64,000 bases of DNA from Spinellus fusiger (taxonomy: Eukaryota; Mucoromycota; Mucoromycetes; Mucorales; Phycomycetaceae): contig JALLLS010000023.1 in the NCBI GenBank assembly GCA_025094145.1, forward strand, positions 372,001-436,000, given 5' to 3'. The first letter of the stretch is position 1. Each line of letters opens with the position of its first letter. A model generated the notes under the pieces. It did not search any database. It was not told where the DNA came from and was given only the letters and a program-made list of their open reading frames with translations. Positions 10,241 through 22,873 of this stretch are shown here, in pieces. The position numbers and the translations under genes were made by a program.

Positions 10241-13028
10241 ATGGCAGAAAGAGTACAATTTAACCTTGAGCGTATGGTCCCAGGCCTACTGGATCTCATT
10301 AGCAAAGGCATCTTCACAAAGGTGAGTTCATGAACACAGCCAAACTATAACTATAAATAAAAATAAAAAATAAAGTGAAAAAGAAACAAAAGCAGCGACG
10401 CAGTACAGAGTCAATAACACTCCAAACAACCCACTTTTCTTGTTTTGCCTATATTTATAGGAAGAAGTCAAAAAGATAGTTGAAAAAAGAAAGACCTTTG
10501 AAACCCGTATGGCACGTCGTATTCCTCAAAAGATTGATTTCCTGCGTGCTATTGAATACGAAATGAGTCTTGAATCCTTGCGCAAACTTCGCAAATCACG
10601 TATTCCTAGTAAGACAGAGGTTCCAGTAAAGAGAGAAAGAAGAGTGTATTGATGGACTTTTTTTCTTTTTTCTTTTTAGATGCTGCTACTGCCAAAACCA
10701 CTGAATCCGATATTGCTGGCAGCCGACGTATTTTTGATCTTTTCAAGAAAGCAACCAATAAGTTCAAGGGTGATATACGACTGTGGATTCAATACATTGA
10801 TTATGCCAAGAAGGAGAATGCTAATAATATATTGAGTGGTGTGTTTGCTCAGTAAGTGGATCCATGTAGAAGAAGGCCTATAGACTCCATGATGGACTGA
10901 CATTATTATTATTATAGAGCCATCCAATTTCACCCAGCAAAGGCCACCTTATGGATTCTAGCAGCTTCTTGGGAATACGAAACCAATGCTAATATTGGTG
11001 CTGCAAGAGGTAAGCCAGCCAAACAGCCAACCCTACATGGCAGTATTAACGCTGTACAGTAATGATGCAACGTTCACTTCGCATGAATCCCGAGAACCCT
11101 CTGCTGTGGCATGAATATTTCCGTCTAGAACTACTCTACATTGAAAAGATCAAAATCAGAAGAAGAGTACTTGGTATTGACGGAGACTCTCTTGGAAAAG
11201 ACAACATGGATTTGGATGAGAAGGAAGAAACAGACGAAACAGACAGTAATATGATTCGACTGCCTACAATAACAGGAGAAGAAGTAGAGAATTGGAATGA
11301 GGAGAGCAGCGAGAGAAAAGTAGTGCAGGCATTAGAGGCTTCTGCAGCAGAGGCATTGAAGGAGGGCGCCAACCCTATTCTTCAGGGTCTGTTAGCGACT
11401 ATTGTTTATAACAATGCAATTCAAGGTAGGCAAAATAGAAGAGATCATTAAGGAAACACCACAAGAAGATGGATCAACCTATTCACTGGTTTTCTTTTCT
11501 TCTTCATTGAACAGCTATCCCCAATGATCTTTCTTTCCGTACTGGATTCATCACCATCTACCGCCAGTTTACTGATGTGGATCAGGGATGTCAACATGTT
11601 ATGGATACCATTCTTAGAGACATGGCCTCTTCTCCTCCTGCACGTGCTTACCTTGCAACACAGCATTTGTTTGAAAAGAAGATAGATACATCAGTACAAA
11701 CAGAAGAGCCCCTCACTGCCAGTTATATTTCAGTGTCAGACCCCGAGTTTGTGTCTGCTATGAGAGCCAGTGTACAGGCGTTTGAAGAAGCTGTAAAAGT
11801 GAGTAAGGAGAGGGTGTATTTCTATAGTAAAAGTAAAAGAAAAGGAAGAGAGTATTTATAAGCAATCTTTGTTCTTATAGACATTGGCTTTACCAGAGAT
11901 GTGGGAGGAATACATCCATTTCCTTACTATCTGGCAGGAGACAATAGCAGAAGAGAATCTGGTAAGCATTAGCAAAGAGGGTGAAGTAGACATCTACTAA
12001 CTCCATGATGGAATGGAACAGAAACTCTACCTTAAAAAGATATTGCAAAGAACATTCAAGGCATGCCAAAAGAATAAGAAACTGTCTGAAAAGATCTATG
12101 AGGCTTGGATCAAGTTCATGCAGAAAGAACAAGACTTTGTTAAAGGTACACACTAGAGTAAGGCATGTACTGATGCAGGGTATTAGCACAAGACATTGCT
12201 AAAGAAGCTACCAAGGCTTTCCCAAGCAGTACACAACTGTGGAAATATAGAATCGAACTTGCACCAACAGTGGGTGGTAAAGGTATGTAATCTATTTTCT
12301 ATATGGACAGATGTATAAGAAAGAATTAACATCCACCACAACAGACATATCACAAAAAACACTGTATAAACAGGTGATTGAACAAAATCCTTCTTCTTAC
12401 ATGATGTGGTCTTCCTACAACGACTGGTTAAGGTCTCAATGGACACAAAAGAGCCTCTCAAGTGAGCAAGTAGACCAACTGTACGATGTAAGTCCCCTTT
12501 CTTATACTTTATGGTTGGAATAGACATTGAGTAGTATTGTATTTTGCTTCTAGGCAGCAGGAATGCAGGTAATGCTGCTATTGCCATCTGTAACAGAATC
12601 TACGAAAGACCGCAACACCATTAAAGACTTGATTCTATCTAGCCATGTCCAATGGGCATTCGAGGCCTATGCTATCCAAGGAGCAAGAACCACTTACAAA
12701 AAGATTATCAAAACCATGTACCCAACATTTGCATTTTACAAGACATGTCTTGCCATTGAAGAAGAGCACTCCAAACTCACCAACAGTGTCTCGGGTGAAG
12801 CTGAATATCTCTATGACATGGCAACTCGCATCGAGACAGATAAACAGGGTAAATAGAGCATAGTCTTCATCAGACATCTACTGACAGTGTGTCTTAATAG
12901 ATATTTACTTGGCTTATATTGCCTACCTGCGCTCCCAACAGTTGTTTGATAAGGCAAACCGGGTGTATTGGAAGGCAGTAAAGGAGGTTCCCGACAAAGA
13001 AAAGTTTGATGTCCTTTGCTCTGTATAA
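10241..13028 (+). CDS. UTP6: U3 snoRNP component Utp6 (small-subunit processome)
   Basis: Utp6 is a HAT-repeat protein of the UTP-B module, needed for 18S rRNA maturation in the nucleolus. The N-terminus, MAERVQFNLERMVPGLLDL then GIFTKEEVKKIVEKRKTFE and FLRAIEYEMSLESLRKLRK, is the characteristic Utp6 signature. Downstream are HAT-type units (RRIFDLFKKATNKFKGDIRLW, KATLWILAASWEYE, NPENPLLWHEYFRLELLYIEK) and a final one with ANRVYWKAVKEVPDKEKFD before the stop at 13026-13028. About eleven short introns interrupt it. Exon 1 runs from ATG 10241 to a GTGAGT donor at about 10321. An acidic insert (EKEETDETDSN region, about 11220-11260) interrupts the repeats. Complete and apparently functional. Confidence 0.93.
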
Positions 13029-13915
13029 AGTGACCATCACAACTGAAATGAAACTATTTTAAATCCCTAGTTTAGTCCCCTTTATCTTCATAGCATGCCT
13101 TATTATGACTATAACTTTTTGAATTCTGTAGATATAGACTTTAAGCATTCAATAAATAAAGAAAAGAGTGTTTTGTATTAAGATTCTATAGTTTTCATTA
13201 TAGGTTAATCCACTTATTACAGTAGTCCACTGTTGGATAAAGAGCATCCCTTGTGTATGTGAATACTTCAAACTTAAAGAGCTAAAAAGAGCCTTGTAAA
13301 CTACAAAATGTGTAAACAGCTTGAGAGTGGTATGAGAATACAATCCTATTTATAAATAAAAAAAATAGATAGAAAGATGGTCATTTGTATTCATAGTAGA
13401 ATTTCATAGTTAATAAATACACTTCTTATTGTGCAATATAAATATATTTCTGCCTATGATATTTGTAACACTGTCTATCATGTCTTGTTTGTAGATACCA
13501 CACATGTTAATGTCAAGTTTATTTTTCTTCCATACCAAACCTGTATTTTCTCAGAAACTGTTTCGTGTGTGTGTGTGTGTGTGTTTTGTCAGTCAAGCTT
13601 ATCTATGCTCAAGATCCAACTTGTCTTTAGCGAATCATTTTTTTAAGAGTCTCTTTTGAACCTTTCATTTGATGTTCTTTGCTCTGAATAACATCTATCC
13701 ACAAGTGTTATACTACTACTACTACTACTACTACTAAATTAAATGGACTTTGGGTATTTGTTTACTATTGTTTTGGTAGAGACATATGTGTGTATGTTTT
13801 GTTGTTTTGTTGGTAGTCGTTTTGCCTAATACATTGAAAGATTCTTTTGACATCGAGAGAATCTTTGCTCTGATTATTTTCTTGCGCTCCTTTAATACAG
13901 TCGAACCACTTCCTT
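13029..13915. other. AT-rich spacer between UTP6 and INTS4
   Basis: No gene seen. The stretch includes a (GT)n run near 13566-13584 and a TAC trinucleotide repeat near 13711-13735, within otherwise T-rich unique sequence. It should contain the UTP6 3' UTR and the INTS4 promoter. Confidence 0.6.
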
Positions 13916-14766
13916 ATGAAGCGTACCATTGACGAACTAAGCTCGTCTCATGATGAGTCCATGGCCTCTGCACCGACTTCTACGTAGGCTAAAAACACCA
14001 CACTTGAAGGAAAATACTCATCAGCCATGGATCCTCATACGTATGGTGAACCCCGTGTTTGTTTATGACTTGACATGCATAGCAGCCATGGTCTGATTAT
14101 CTTGAATGAGTGGCATTGCTCTATTGCTTCTGGTGTTGATACTGACAAGGTAGATAATAAACGTGATACCCTGGCATAAGCTCAAGTTTTATTTATATTT
14201 ATATGTAAATCATCTCAACAGCTTCAACTCAAAGATGTGTCGGGTTCTTCTCAAGCCAGAGTTCAAGTAAGCATATTAACAAGACAAAAAACACTATTTC
14301 TTTCATTCTTATTTTTTATTAAAATGGTAATTATATGGTAATAAGTGTCTGCTTAGAATTGCCCGTTCCTTGCCTTTAATGACAGGAAAACAGCACAAGG
14401 AGGTAGCAGAATTGCTCGTTCTGCGTCTGACGGAAGAAACAGAAGTAGATGTTAAGGTGGGATTATTTCTTCCTATTCTTCTCTTATAAACTCTACCCTC
14501 TTGTACTCATTGCTATGATCATTGTTCTATTATTACTGTTCTATTTTTATATAGAGTATGCTAGTATTACTACTTGAAAAGTTCTCTCGTCTCTACAGTA
14601 TGAATGCCTCCTACCTGCTGACTATCTTAAATAGAGAGGTACTTCACATGTCCCAGTGTCCCATCTAATTCCCATCTTATGCTTAATCACCCGTCTAAGC
14701 TCACATCAACATCTACAAAAGTGAAGTGCCAACTCTACAGCTGCATTATTAGCTTGATCAAGGTAA

Positions 14767-14797
<31 letters not shown>

Positions 14798-17700
14798 TGT
14801 TGATGTGCATTAAAAGCGTATTAACTATATGAATCTATTATGATAAATCACTACAGAGCAGACAAGTGGTGCATGATCCGAACAGTCGACATGTATTGAC
14901 ACTGATTTTTAAGCGTGTCATCTCTGAGCTATCTAATCCCCACTACAGAGTTCGTGCTGTTTGTATTCGCCTACTTTCATCTCTACCTTTTGTACTAGAG
15001 GGTTGGAATAATGAGGCCAAAAGTACCGGAACAGAGAATACGCTAGGAGGTATGACTCCACGAGAGGCTCAGAAAGTGATATGTAGCTATGTACTGGACA
15101 ATGATCCACGCGTAAGAAAGGTAATTGTCATATCAATAAAAGACACTTCTTTGATATTTACATGAATGCAATGGGTAGAGTGCGTTGGATGCATTGGTTG
15201 GGATGCACCTGAAAGGATCTCTTTTGGATTCATCCCTCTATCCTCTTGCTGTCAAATCATTGCATGATGACTTTGAACAAGTGCGTATGAGTAGTCTTAG
15301 ATTTGTATGGTAAGTGGTGTATCCAAAGAAGAAGAAAAAAAGAAAAAAAAGAGACAAATGATAAGTGAACAGTGGATAGGACTCTCATTTTCTCCATACA
15401 CCTATATATTATAGGACATTAAGCTCATTATACCCGAATCATACTATGAAACTGGCTCATGAAGAAATACAAGACACTGTTCGACTAATAGACGATGCAT
15501 TTGTGAGATTGTGTGATCTCGTCAATGATTCTTCCGTTGCTATTCGTACAAGAGCCTGTGTTATGATGGCATCTTATAAACATGTCGACTACAATGTTAT
15601 GTCACAGACTTTTAGTAAACGTATCATGTCTAATCTAAGGCGTAGAATTGGATTTAGTACCTATCGCGGTAAAAAAAAGGTAAGGAAGAAATGTTCATGT
15701 CATTCTCATAACAGTCTCTCACCTATTTATCTTTTATAGCCTACACATGTAACAGATGGCAGTTTTGATGCAGCATCAGATGAGTTTAGACTCTTGGATT
15801 CTGGTGCCTGTGGTGCTTTTGTACATGGGTTAGAGGATGAGTTTGAAGAAGTGAGAAATGCTGCTATTGGTAAATAGAATCAGAGAGACATAAAAGGGGA
15901 GAAGTCAATGGTGTATTCCTATCTACTTTGCTTATTCCTCTTCTGCTGTAGATTCTATTTGTGAACTTTGCATGTACATTGACAAACTCATTCCAAGTGC
16001 TGTTGATTGTCTTGTAGGCAGGTATCCATACTTTACAAAGGCACCGCAGAAGGACTTATAGATTGAGTAGATATGTTCAATGATGAAATCGACAAAGTAC
16101 GTCTTAATGCTATCCAGAGTCTGCGTAAAATTGGAACACGCACCATTCTAGAATTCAATGCAGAACAGCTTGAAATTGCTGTAGGTGCCCTCGAAGACAA
16201 CGATGCAACTGCCAGGGAAGCAACCCATGATTTGATAAAGTAAGATTCCCTCTTTTTTCTTCTCTAATATGTCATTGTACTATAGAGTTATACGTATTGA
16301 CAAGGAGTCTTCTATGAGGAAATTGTTGGATGCTCTGATGGTGAACATGAAAAGGTTTCCAGAAGACCAACTTTCTATCTATCGGTGCTTAAGAGATGTA
16401 GGAAAACGACATGCCGACTATTTAGGTGAGTCATGCCACTGCAGTCCTCATTACCAACACCTATTTTGCATAGGCACTATGGTCCCTTCACTGCTTAATC
16501 TTGATAAGCGATATCTCCCTAAAGAGCCTACAGTTGACGATAGCTTTTGTAAGTTCTGTTGAAAAGTGATAAAGATACACATCATTTATTGTCTTTAGAT
16601 ACTTCTAATGTTATTCTGATTGTGAATGCATACACATCCAACACTAGTATTTCTGAAATGCTTCCAAAGTTCATCTATCGTCATTTTGCTTATTATAAAA
16701 GCAAATATCCAGACTGTATTCCTGACTTGCAAGTAAGCTTCCCCCTCTTTCTTCATGGATTGAATACCTTTTTCTCTCTATAGAAAATATATAAATCTGC
16801 CAATATGACATTACAACAAGACATTGACTGCCTGCCTACTAATCTTCAATGTAAGTTGTATATATATAAACATTGATGCCTGCTTTTGTACTGACTTTAT
16901 GGTTAGCCTCTGCTTACAATTTAGTAGCAAAGGATGTTGAGAAATACATGGACACTACCTTGGAAATGCTCAATACCATTGGACTTCAATTGGAAGTCAA
17001 AGACTACACTGGTACATTACTTACCATCGAAGCAGCAAAAAGGTAGAGAATCCCAGTGGGTAGGAAGGAACTCAATTGTTTGAAATAGAAACTTTGAATA
17101 CATTGCGACATTGAAGCCCATTGTATCTGGAAAAGCAGAGTTAGCGATGATTTATCTCGAGTGCTGTCAATGGGTGATTCGAGTAAGTGTCCCCACCTTA
17201 TCCACTACAGAACAAAGAGTAGAGTATAGAGAAAAGAGTCTTTATTTATACTGTTATACTGTTTTCCAAAGATCAAGCAAAGTCATTCTTCTCCAACCTA
17301 TGCCACCACAGCACAAATGGCAGCAGCTTCTTTGTTTCAGTTGTCTTATGCCATTGAGCATACATTTCTTGGACTCTCCACAAAAACACTTCATTCAGTC
17401 ATGTATTTCCGTGCTCTAGCTAATATGATATGGATGTTTGGTATGTTGAAGCAAATATCAGTGTAAGTTGTGTCCAAACAGATATGAGAAGAGTAGCGAT
17501 AAGAATGAATTCACAAAGAGATGTTGTCTTTTTCTTAGTTCAAGTAAAACACCGTTTAGTATCAAGAATATGCTAGTGGCCAGTCTGAAAAGAATGGGAA
17601 TGATAGAGAAGTATGTCTAGAATAGCATGTACAGTCCAATCATCTCATGCTGTATAGACGGTTTGAACAAGACAACTACCACAGCCCAGCCATCTCTCAG

Positions 17701-18411
17701 CTAAGATTGACATTGGAAGAGGCCACTGCTTCTCCTTCCACCCACACCATGTCTGCTCTTCAGTCCTTTGTCACTGTAAGAATCCATGCTTAACCTATAT
17801 CTTATGTTTTATAGACATTTCTGCCTTTGCCTATAAATTTAGATCACCCAGTAAGACGTGCTTGTGCGGTCATCACTCATCCCCTGTCCAACTTGGATAA
17901 ATCCCATCGATTTGGATACAAATTCCCAACAGATGTGAGAGTAGAAGCAGATATCTTCAATGTTATGGACATTAATACGATTGCTATTGAGGTATGTGTT
18001 CTATGCGTTGTTTGATGTCTCTTTTGTTATGAACATTTATTTTGTTAGATTGTATTTCCAGACAAAACATCCCATGTCTTTTGGCCCACCTGTGACCAAT
18101 TCAAGCCCATCACACCCTACTGCTACAAATTAAGCACTGTTATTGAACTGCAACTTCCCATGTGGACGGGTAAATAGTAGCAAACGAATAGGGTGTTGAT
18201 TCTTTATTATGAATGCTATTTTATGATTCGTATAGAAACTGCCGTGGTGACACTTGCTATTGTTCGTTCTTTTGAACCTGATTTGCCTGGATTAGATGAT
18301 TCTATCTTAAAGTACCCCAATGTAAACAAAACAAGAGACATTTTTGATACTGCCATGACAACCTCTATTAGTAAAGCCCTTAACTATGCCCTACATCCAG
18401 CAAAAGAATAA
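13916..18411 (+). CDS. INTS4: Integrator complex subunit 4 homologue
   Basis: INTS4 is the HEAT-repeat scaffold that holds the INTS9-INTS11 endonuclease in Integrator, which processes snRNA 3' ends and attenuates RNA polymerase II. Evidence: ATG 13916 (MKRTIDELSSSHDE), then HEAT-like helices across about 15 exons: MTGKQHKEVAELLVLRL, SNPHYRVRAVCIRLLSSLP, NDPRVRK/SALDALVGMHLKG. The most diagnostic part is AFVHGLEDEFEEVRNAAIDSI followed by LVDMFNDEIDKVRLNAIQSL and ALEDNDATAREATHDLI (about 15815-16240), which follows the INTS4 repeat signature. The C-terminal beta-rich domain ends ALNYALHPAKE, stop 18409-18411. Introns are short (50-150 nt). Generic HEAT proteins are the main alternative, but order, length (about 900-950 residues) and the FVDMFNDE-type motif favour INTS4. 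Confidence 0.83.
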
Positions 18412-18535
18412 ATAAAGTAGTGTACATGTTAAAAAAACACCCTCTTTTCAAAGTCACATTCATGAAGGTTTGATTCCTTTTCTTTCCTCTCTCTCTTCTC
18501 TCTCTCTTCTTTTATTCTTACCCAGTTTTACTACC

Positions 18536-18966
18536 ATGTCAAAACGTCCCTGCTCACCCTCCTCCTACTACCCACCCCGCCATAGCAGACCCTATACAAG
18601 TGGTATACATACGTTTCCTGTCTATCCTCCTCGTTCTTACACTGGAAGACCACCAAATTACAGACAGCCAGTGGAGATAAACTCCTACAGTATCGACCAC
18701 CAACGCCAAGTGTGGTTTGATAATAGAGAACTAGTAAGTCCAAGTAGAGTCAAGGCTCTCATGTACACATAGAAATACTTTTATCCACCCAATGGAAAAG
18801 ACCTCTTCAGTGGGTATGATGCCTTTGTGCAGAGAGATGAGTCACTGAAAGAACACTTGGATACACTGTTGGACGCCCTTACAGACGCACAACAAAAGAG
18901 TGAAGACCCTAATTTGACGCGTGTAGATATTGTGAGTGACCTGTCTCTATAGATTGTCCAAACAAA

Positions 18967-19021
<55 letters not shown>

Positions 19022-19220
19022 AATAAAAATAAAATAAAAAAAGAGGCGTCTTGTTCAAGAACTAATGATGACAATGGAATAGGTCACTTGGAGAGGTATT
19101 ATGACAAAGATTCTATGCACACCTTTCACAAAGAATGAGCCCTGGATTCTCAGAGCCACAAAACACAAGGTAAGACATAGATTTACTCAATTGTTCTGTC
19201 CACTGAACAGTCGAGGGGTG

Positions 19221-19271
<51 letters not shown>

Positions 19272-20185
19272 AATATTATTAGAATGCAATCTACATCGAA
19301 GAAGAACAAACAGAAGAAAAGAGGATAAGAGAAGATATATTGCCTATTCGCCAGCAATTGCTATGCTATAGTGGATATCGGTTCGAGACACTGTGTACTC
19401 TTTCAAAGCCCCCTAGTCAAATAGAGAAAGAAGATCCTGAACTGAAACAGCGTCTTAATGACAGTGCCAATACAAATATACAATACTGTGTGCTAGTAAA
19501 GACAAAAATAGGAAATACTTCCCTCATTATGGGAGCAGAAGTAGACTGTTGTAAAGGTATTCTCTTGCTGCTGCTGCTGTTGTTGTTGTGCACAGTAGAA
19601 ACTTATCCCATTGACTGTATTAGATTTAAAGCAGACAGAAAACAACAATAATCCCCTTGACAACTATATTGAACTCAAAACATCCAGGATCATTGAAACT
19701 GACCGACAGAAAGAATCCTTTGAACGCCATAAACTAAAGAAGTTCTGGGCCCAGTCTTTTCTTATTGGTGTGCCTCTTATTATTTGCGGATTTCGTGATG
19801 ATCGTGGTATGCTTAAGAATGTAGAAGAGATCAAGACACAGGAAATACCACGGAGAGTACGAAACACGCCTGGATCTTGGGTCAGTAGACTAGACAGTGT
19901 CTATGAAGGACAGGCTCTCTAATAGTCAGGCATGTCCCACTACTACAGGATTCCAATGTCTGTTTGATATTTGCAGACCAGTTCTTAAACTGGTTGCGTA
20001 CAATAATGGTAGAGGATGATGTGATGTCGACACATTTAATTGAATGGAAAGCACCCTGGCATGAGATTACAATTCGTAAAGAAGAGACTCCTTCGCTGTT
20101 TATGACACAGCGCTATTTGGAAGGCACCACAAGTCATACGATTGGTGGTCCTCGAGTGTCTAAACAGAAAATACCTACAGAGTGA
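18536..20185 (+). CDS. Decapping nuclease of the Rai1/DXO family
   Basis: Rai1/DXO enzymes remove incomplete or non-canonical 5' caps (pyrophosphohydrolase/deNADding activity) and help Xrn exonucleases degrade faulty RNA. Exon 1 starts MSKRPCSPSSYY (Pro/Ser/Tyr-rich) and splices at GTAAGT (18734) to KYFYPPNGKDLFSGYDAF. Further family motifs are VTWRGIMTKIL, then GAEVDC (acidic metal ligand), YIELKTSRII (the ExK motif) and KFWAQSFLIGVPLIICGFRDDRG. The last exon has FLNWLR and ends VSKQKIPTE, stop 20183-20185. All catalytic motifs are intact. Two introns are swollen by microsatellites (AAAT at about 18965-19022, ATT at about 19222-19270). Without comparison I cannot say whether it is the nuclear Rai1 or cytoplasmic Dxo1 paralogue. 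Confidence 0.92.
18963..19022. repeat. (AAAT)n microsatellite in an intron
   Basis: About 14 AAAT units inside the intron preceding the VTWRGIMTK exon of the decapping-nuclease gene, followed by A-rich sequence. Confidence 0.95.
19222..19272. repeat. (ATT)n microsatellite in the next intron
   Basis: About 16 ATT/TTA units ending in TAATAATATTATTAG, which doubles as the probable splice acceptor of the following exon. Confidence 0.92.
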
Positions 20186-20542
20186 GTATTTCAGGCTGGC
20201 AGAGTAAAAAAGAAAGAAAGAGGACCCTGCAATTATTCAACGACCTATTAGCTTGTTCATAGCACACACGTCTTTCTATCTTCTATTGCGTCTATTATCA
20301 AATTCTTCCATTCGAAAGAGAATAATAAATGAGTCCTATAGCCTATAAAGAAAGAGTGCTTATGCATTGCATTTTGTAGATGATATACTATTCAATACAC
20401 CCCATAGGGGTCTATTCCACCTGGTAATGATAAAGCTATGAGGAGATAGGAAAAAGTGGATAGCACGCTTTGGTATCTCCAAACCCAATTTATTGTATAA
20501 TATACAGTGCTGTACTTGATGTATTTACATGTCATATCTACC

Positions 20543-22393
20543 CTACAAAATATGCATCTGCTTACCAAAATATGTAGTACATATAACATACACCACCATT
20601 CCAGTAAGAATCCAATAAAAATAAATTAAATCCACACTGTCTTGACCAGGTACCTACACACACACACATCTGTCAATGCCATCTTACTACTTTATATCAT
20701 TAACTTACATGGATATTCATACCCCACAGACCACCTATTATAGTAACAGGCACAAGGATAGAAGCCATAAAGCTCAATCGATTCATCACTCCGTTTGTTT
20801 TTGCATACGTCTCACTCAGTTCTAAATTCACTTGAGCCAGGTAGTTGGTATGGGCTCTGGAAAGACCTCGATCATAGTGGTTGATATTCTGTACCATTGT
20901 AACAACATGATCTATAGTGTATTCACATGAATATCTATCCATCTGATTATACTATGCACACACATACCTTGTACATCTCCTAAATACAACAAGACTTCAC
21001 TGAATGCCTTTTTAGATAGACTCATCTCACCATCCTGTGTGTCTTCTTCTGCCTGTAAACAATACAGATCAAAGAACAAAGGATCCCTTGTCTTATCCTC
21101 ATATCGCTTCATTAGACTCTTCAATACATCCAACTTGGAGCTCAGTAGACGTGACAGTTGCGTAGAACGGCGTCGACAGTGACTGATGCGCTTCAACATG
21201 TCTGCTTGTTCTGATCGATGCAAGACCAGCGACAGTTCATCCAAGGCAATGGCTTCTATTTCTACTTCACTAATGGTAGGTGCAAATCCATCGGTAATTG
21301 AGTCCATGAGAGCATAACTTATCCAGTCGGGTGTAATAGTAGTGTATTCCTTCAGTTGTTCTATGCGTTGGCGAACATGTTCAGTATGAGGTGAGCTCTT
21401 GAAATGAAACTATACATCATAAAGTGTATGTTTTTTTAGAGTCGTCCTTCTGTCTATCTACACTTACAGTAAGAATACCACTCTTAAAGATAAGAATATA
21501 AAAGTTATAAGGATGAAGTATCTCTCCGCCGACATCTGTATCAAAACTACGAAAACAAACAAAGGTGTAGTGTGGAAATAATTCGACCTTTTCCCGGGGT
21601 TCTTGTGCTTGAATGTCCTCTGCTGTGAGTGGATGGATACGAAATGTCTGTCCAATGCAATGTGTGTTATTCCTACAAGTATCATGATGGCTCTTACTTT
21701 GTTTAGTACATGCATTTCTTCCTCAGTAGGACTTAATACGTCCAACCACCATCCTTGTGCATTAAGAATCCTCTCTAGTAAGGATTTGCCTTGGTCTGTC
21801 AGGAGTTGGTGAACTCTTTCTACAGGAGGAGTACTCGTAGGACAGTACACTTCAAAACGCAGAGTGGCTGGATGCACTACCTTTTGGTGCTATCGAACCG
21901 CAAAAGAAAAGAAAAAAGAAAGAAAAAAAAGCAAATTGATGGGTGACAAGAGATGGAAACAGAAACAAGGAAAGAAGTAGGCTACCTTTTCATAGTCACC
22001 GTACATAGTATAGGATCGGCTAAGGGTTCTTGTCAGTCGCAGGGAGGCTATGGAGTTCTTGCGGGCCTGCTCCTGTACCATGGCATCAAACACAGTCAAG
22101 TGTGTCTCTTCTGGTGTAGGTTTGTAGTGCCTGTAGAGAACATCCGTGGTAATATCATCCTGCTCCTCCCGTGTAGTATAAGGGCTTTCTGCTGTGGTGG
22201 ATAGAACAGCACTGGACCTGTCTTCCCAATGACTGTTATTCTCGGGATCATGAGTGACTGCTGCAAAGGGGTCATCAAAGTGCACCGAGGAACGAGAGAA
22301 TGTCTTTGATGAGGTCTTTACTGAAGTCCTTGATGAGGTCTTTGGTGCCGTCCTTGGGAAGGTGCCTGGTGGGTTGTTGGTGGCTGTTTTCAT
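20543..22393 (-). CDS. CorA-type Mg2+ transporter (ALR/Mnr2-like)
   Basis: CorA-family Mg2+ channel. In fungi the Alr1/Alr2 (plasma membrane) and Mnr2 (vacuole) group has a long N-terminal extension, as here. Seen on the minus strand: a Thr/Ser-rich start (MKTATNNPPGTFPRTAPKT), TLRFEVYCPTST, LLERILNAQGWWLDVL, the CorA core (VFRIHPLTAEDIQAQEPREK, FCFRSF-like, DWISYALMDSITDGFAP), long coiled helices (RRRSTQLSRLLSSKLDVLKSL) and the pore segment MASILVPVTIIGGLWGMNIHV with the invariant GMN. A second membrane helix (LIYFYWILTGMVVYVICTTY) follows after an intron; stop 20543-20545. At least five introns. Length (roughly 480 residues) is shorter than yeast Alr1, closer to filamentous-fungal members. 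Target membrane cannot be told from sequence. Confidence 0.92.
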
Positions 22394-22873
22394 TGGTCAA
22401 AAGAGAGACTGTGTGTTTGTAAGATACTCTTTCTTAGGCGGAGTTCACAGATAGATATTCAACATGGCTCTGAGTAACAGACAAAAACAGGTAAAGGCAG
22501 ACTGACTGATGAACGGGCAATGGATGGGATTCGAGAAGGAAGGATAGTTACAACTCTTTTGTTTGTTTATTCATCTTGTTTGTTTGTTTATCGACAGGCT
22601 TTATGACTGTTAGCGTCAGTGTGTTTGTCAGTGTCAGTGTGTCTGTCATTGAATAGAATAGCACTTTTTCAATCTGTAATGGACAACTGAAGAAGGACAA
22701 GGGAGTCTGTACAGGGAACTTTTTCTTTTTCTTTCTCTCTCTCTCTCTCACTCAATAGAACAAGACAATACACAATACACAATACACAATGAATAATAAA
22801 TAATAAATAATAAATAATAAATAATAGAAAAGATGAGTTCAAAAATACAATGCATGGCCATTCCATCTTCTCT
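22394..22873. other. Spacer upstream of the CorA-type gene
   Basis: Holds AAACA/GTTT-type and TAATAAA tandem tracts (about 22795-22830) and a (TC)n run near 22733-22750. An ATG at 22473 opens a very short ORF (MALSNRQKQ) ending in a possible donor, too little to call a gene. Confidence 0.5.

Noticed and set aside
21953..22454. Plus-strand ORFs over the N-terminal exons of the CorA-type gene
   Set aside because: Shadows of the minus-strand exon starting at 22393, which continues into the recognised transporter.
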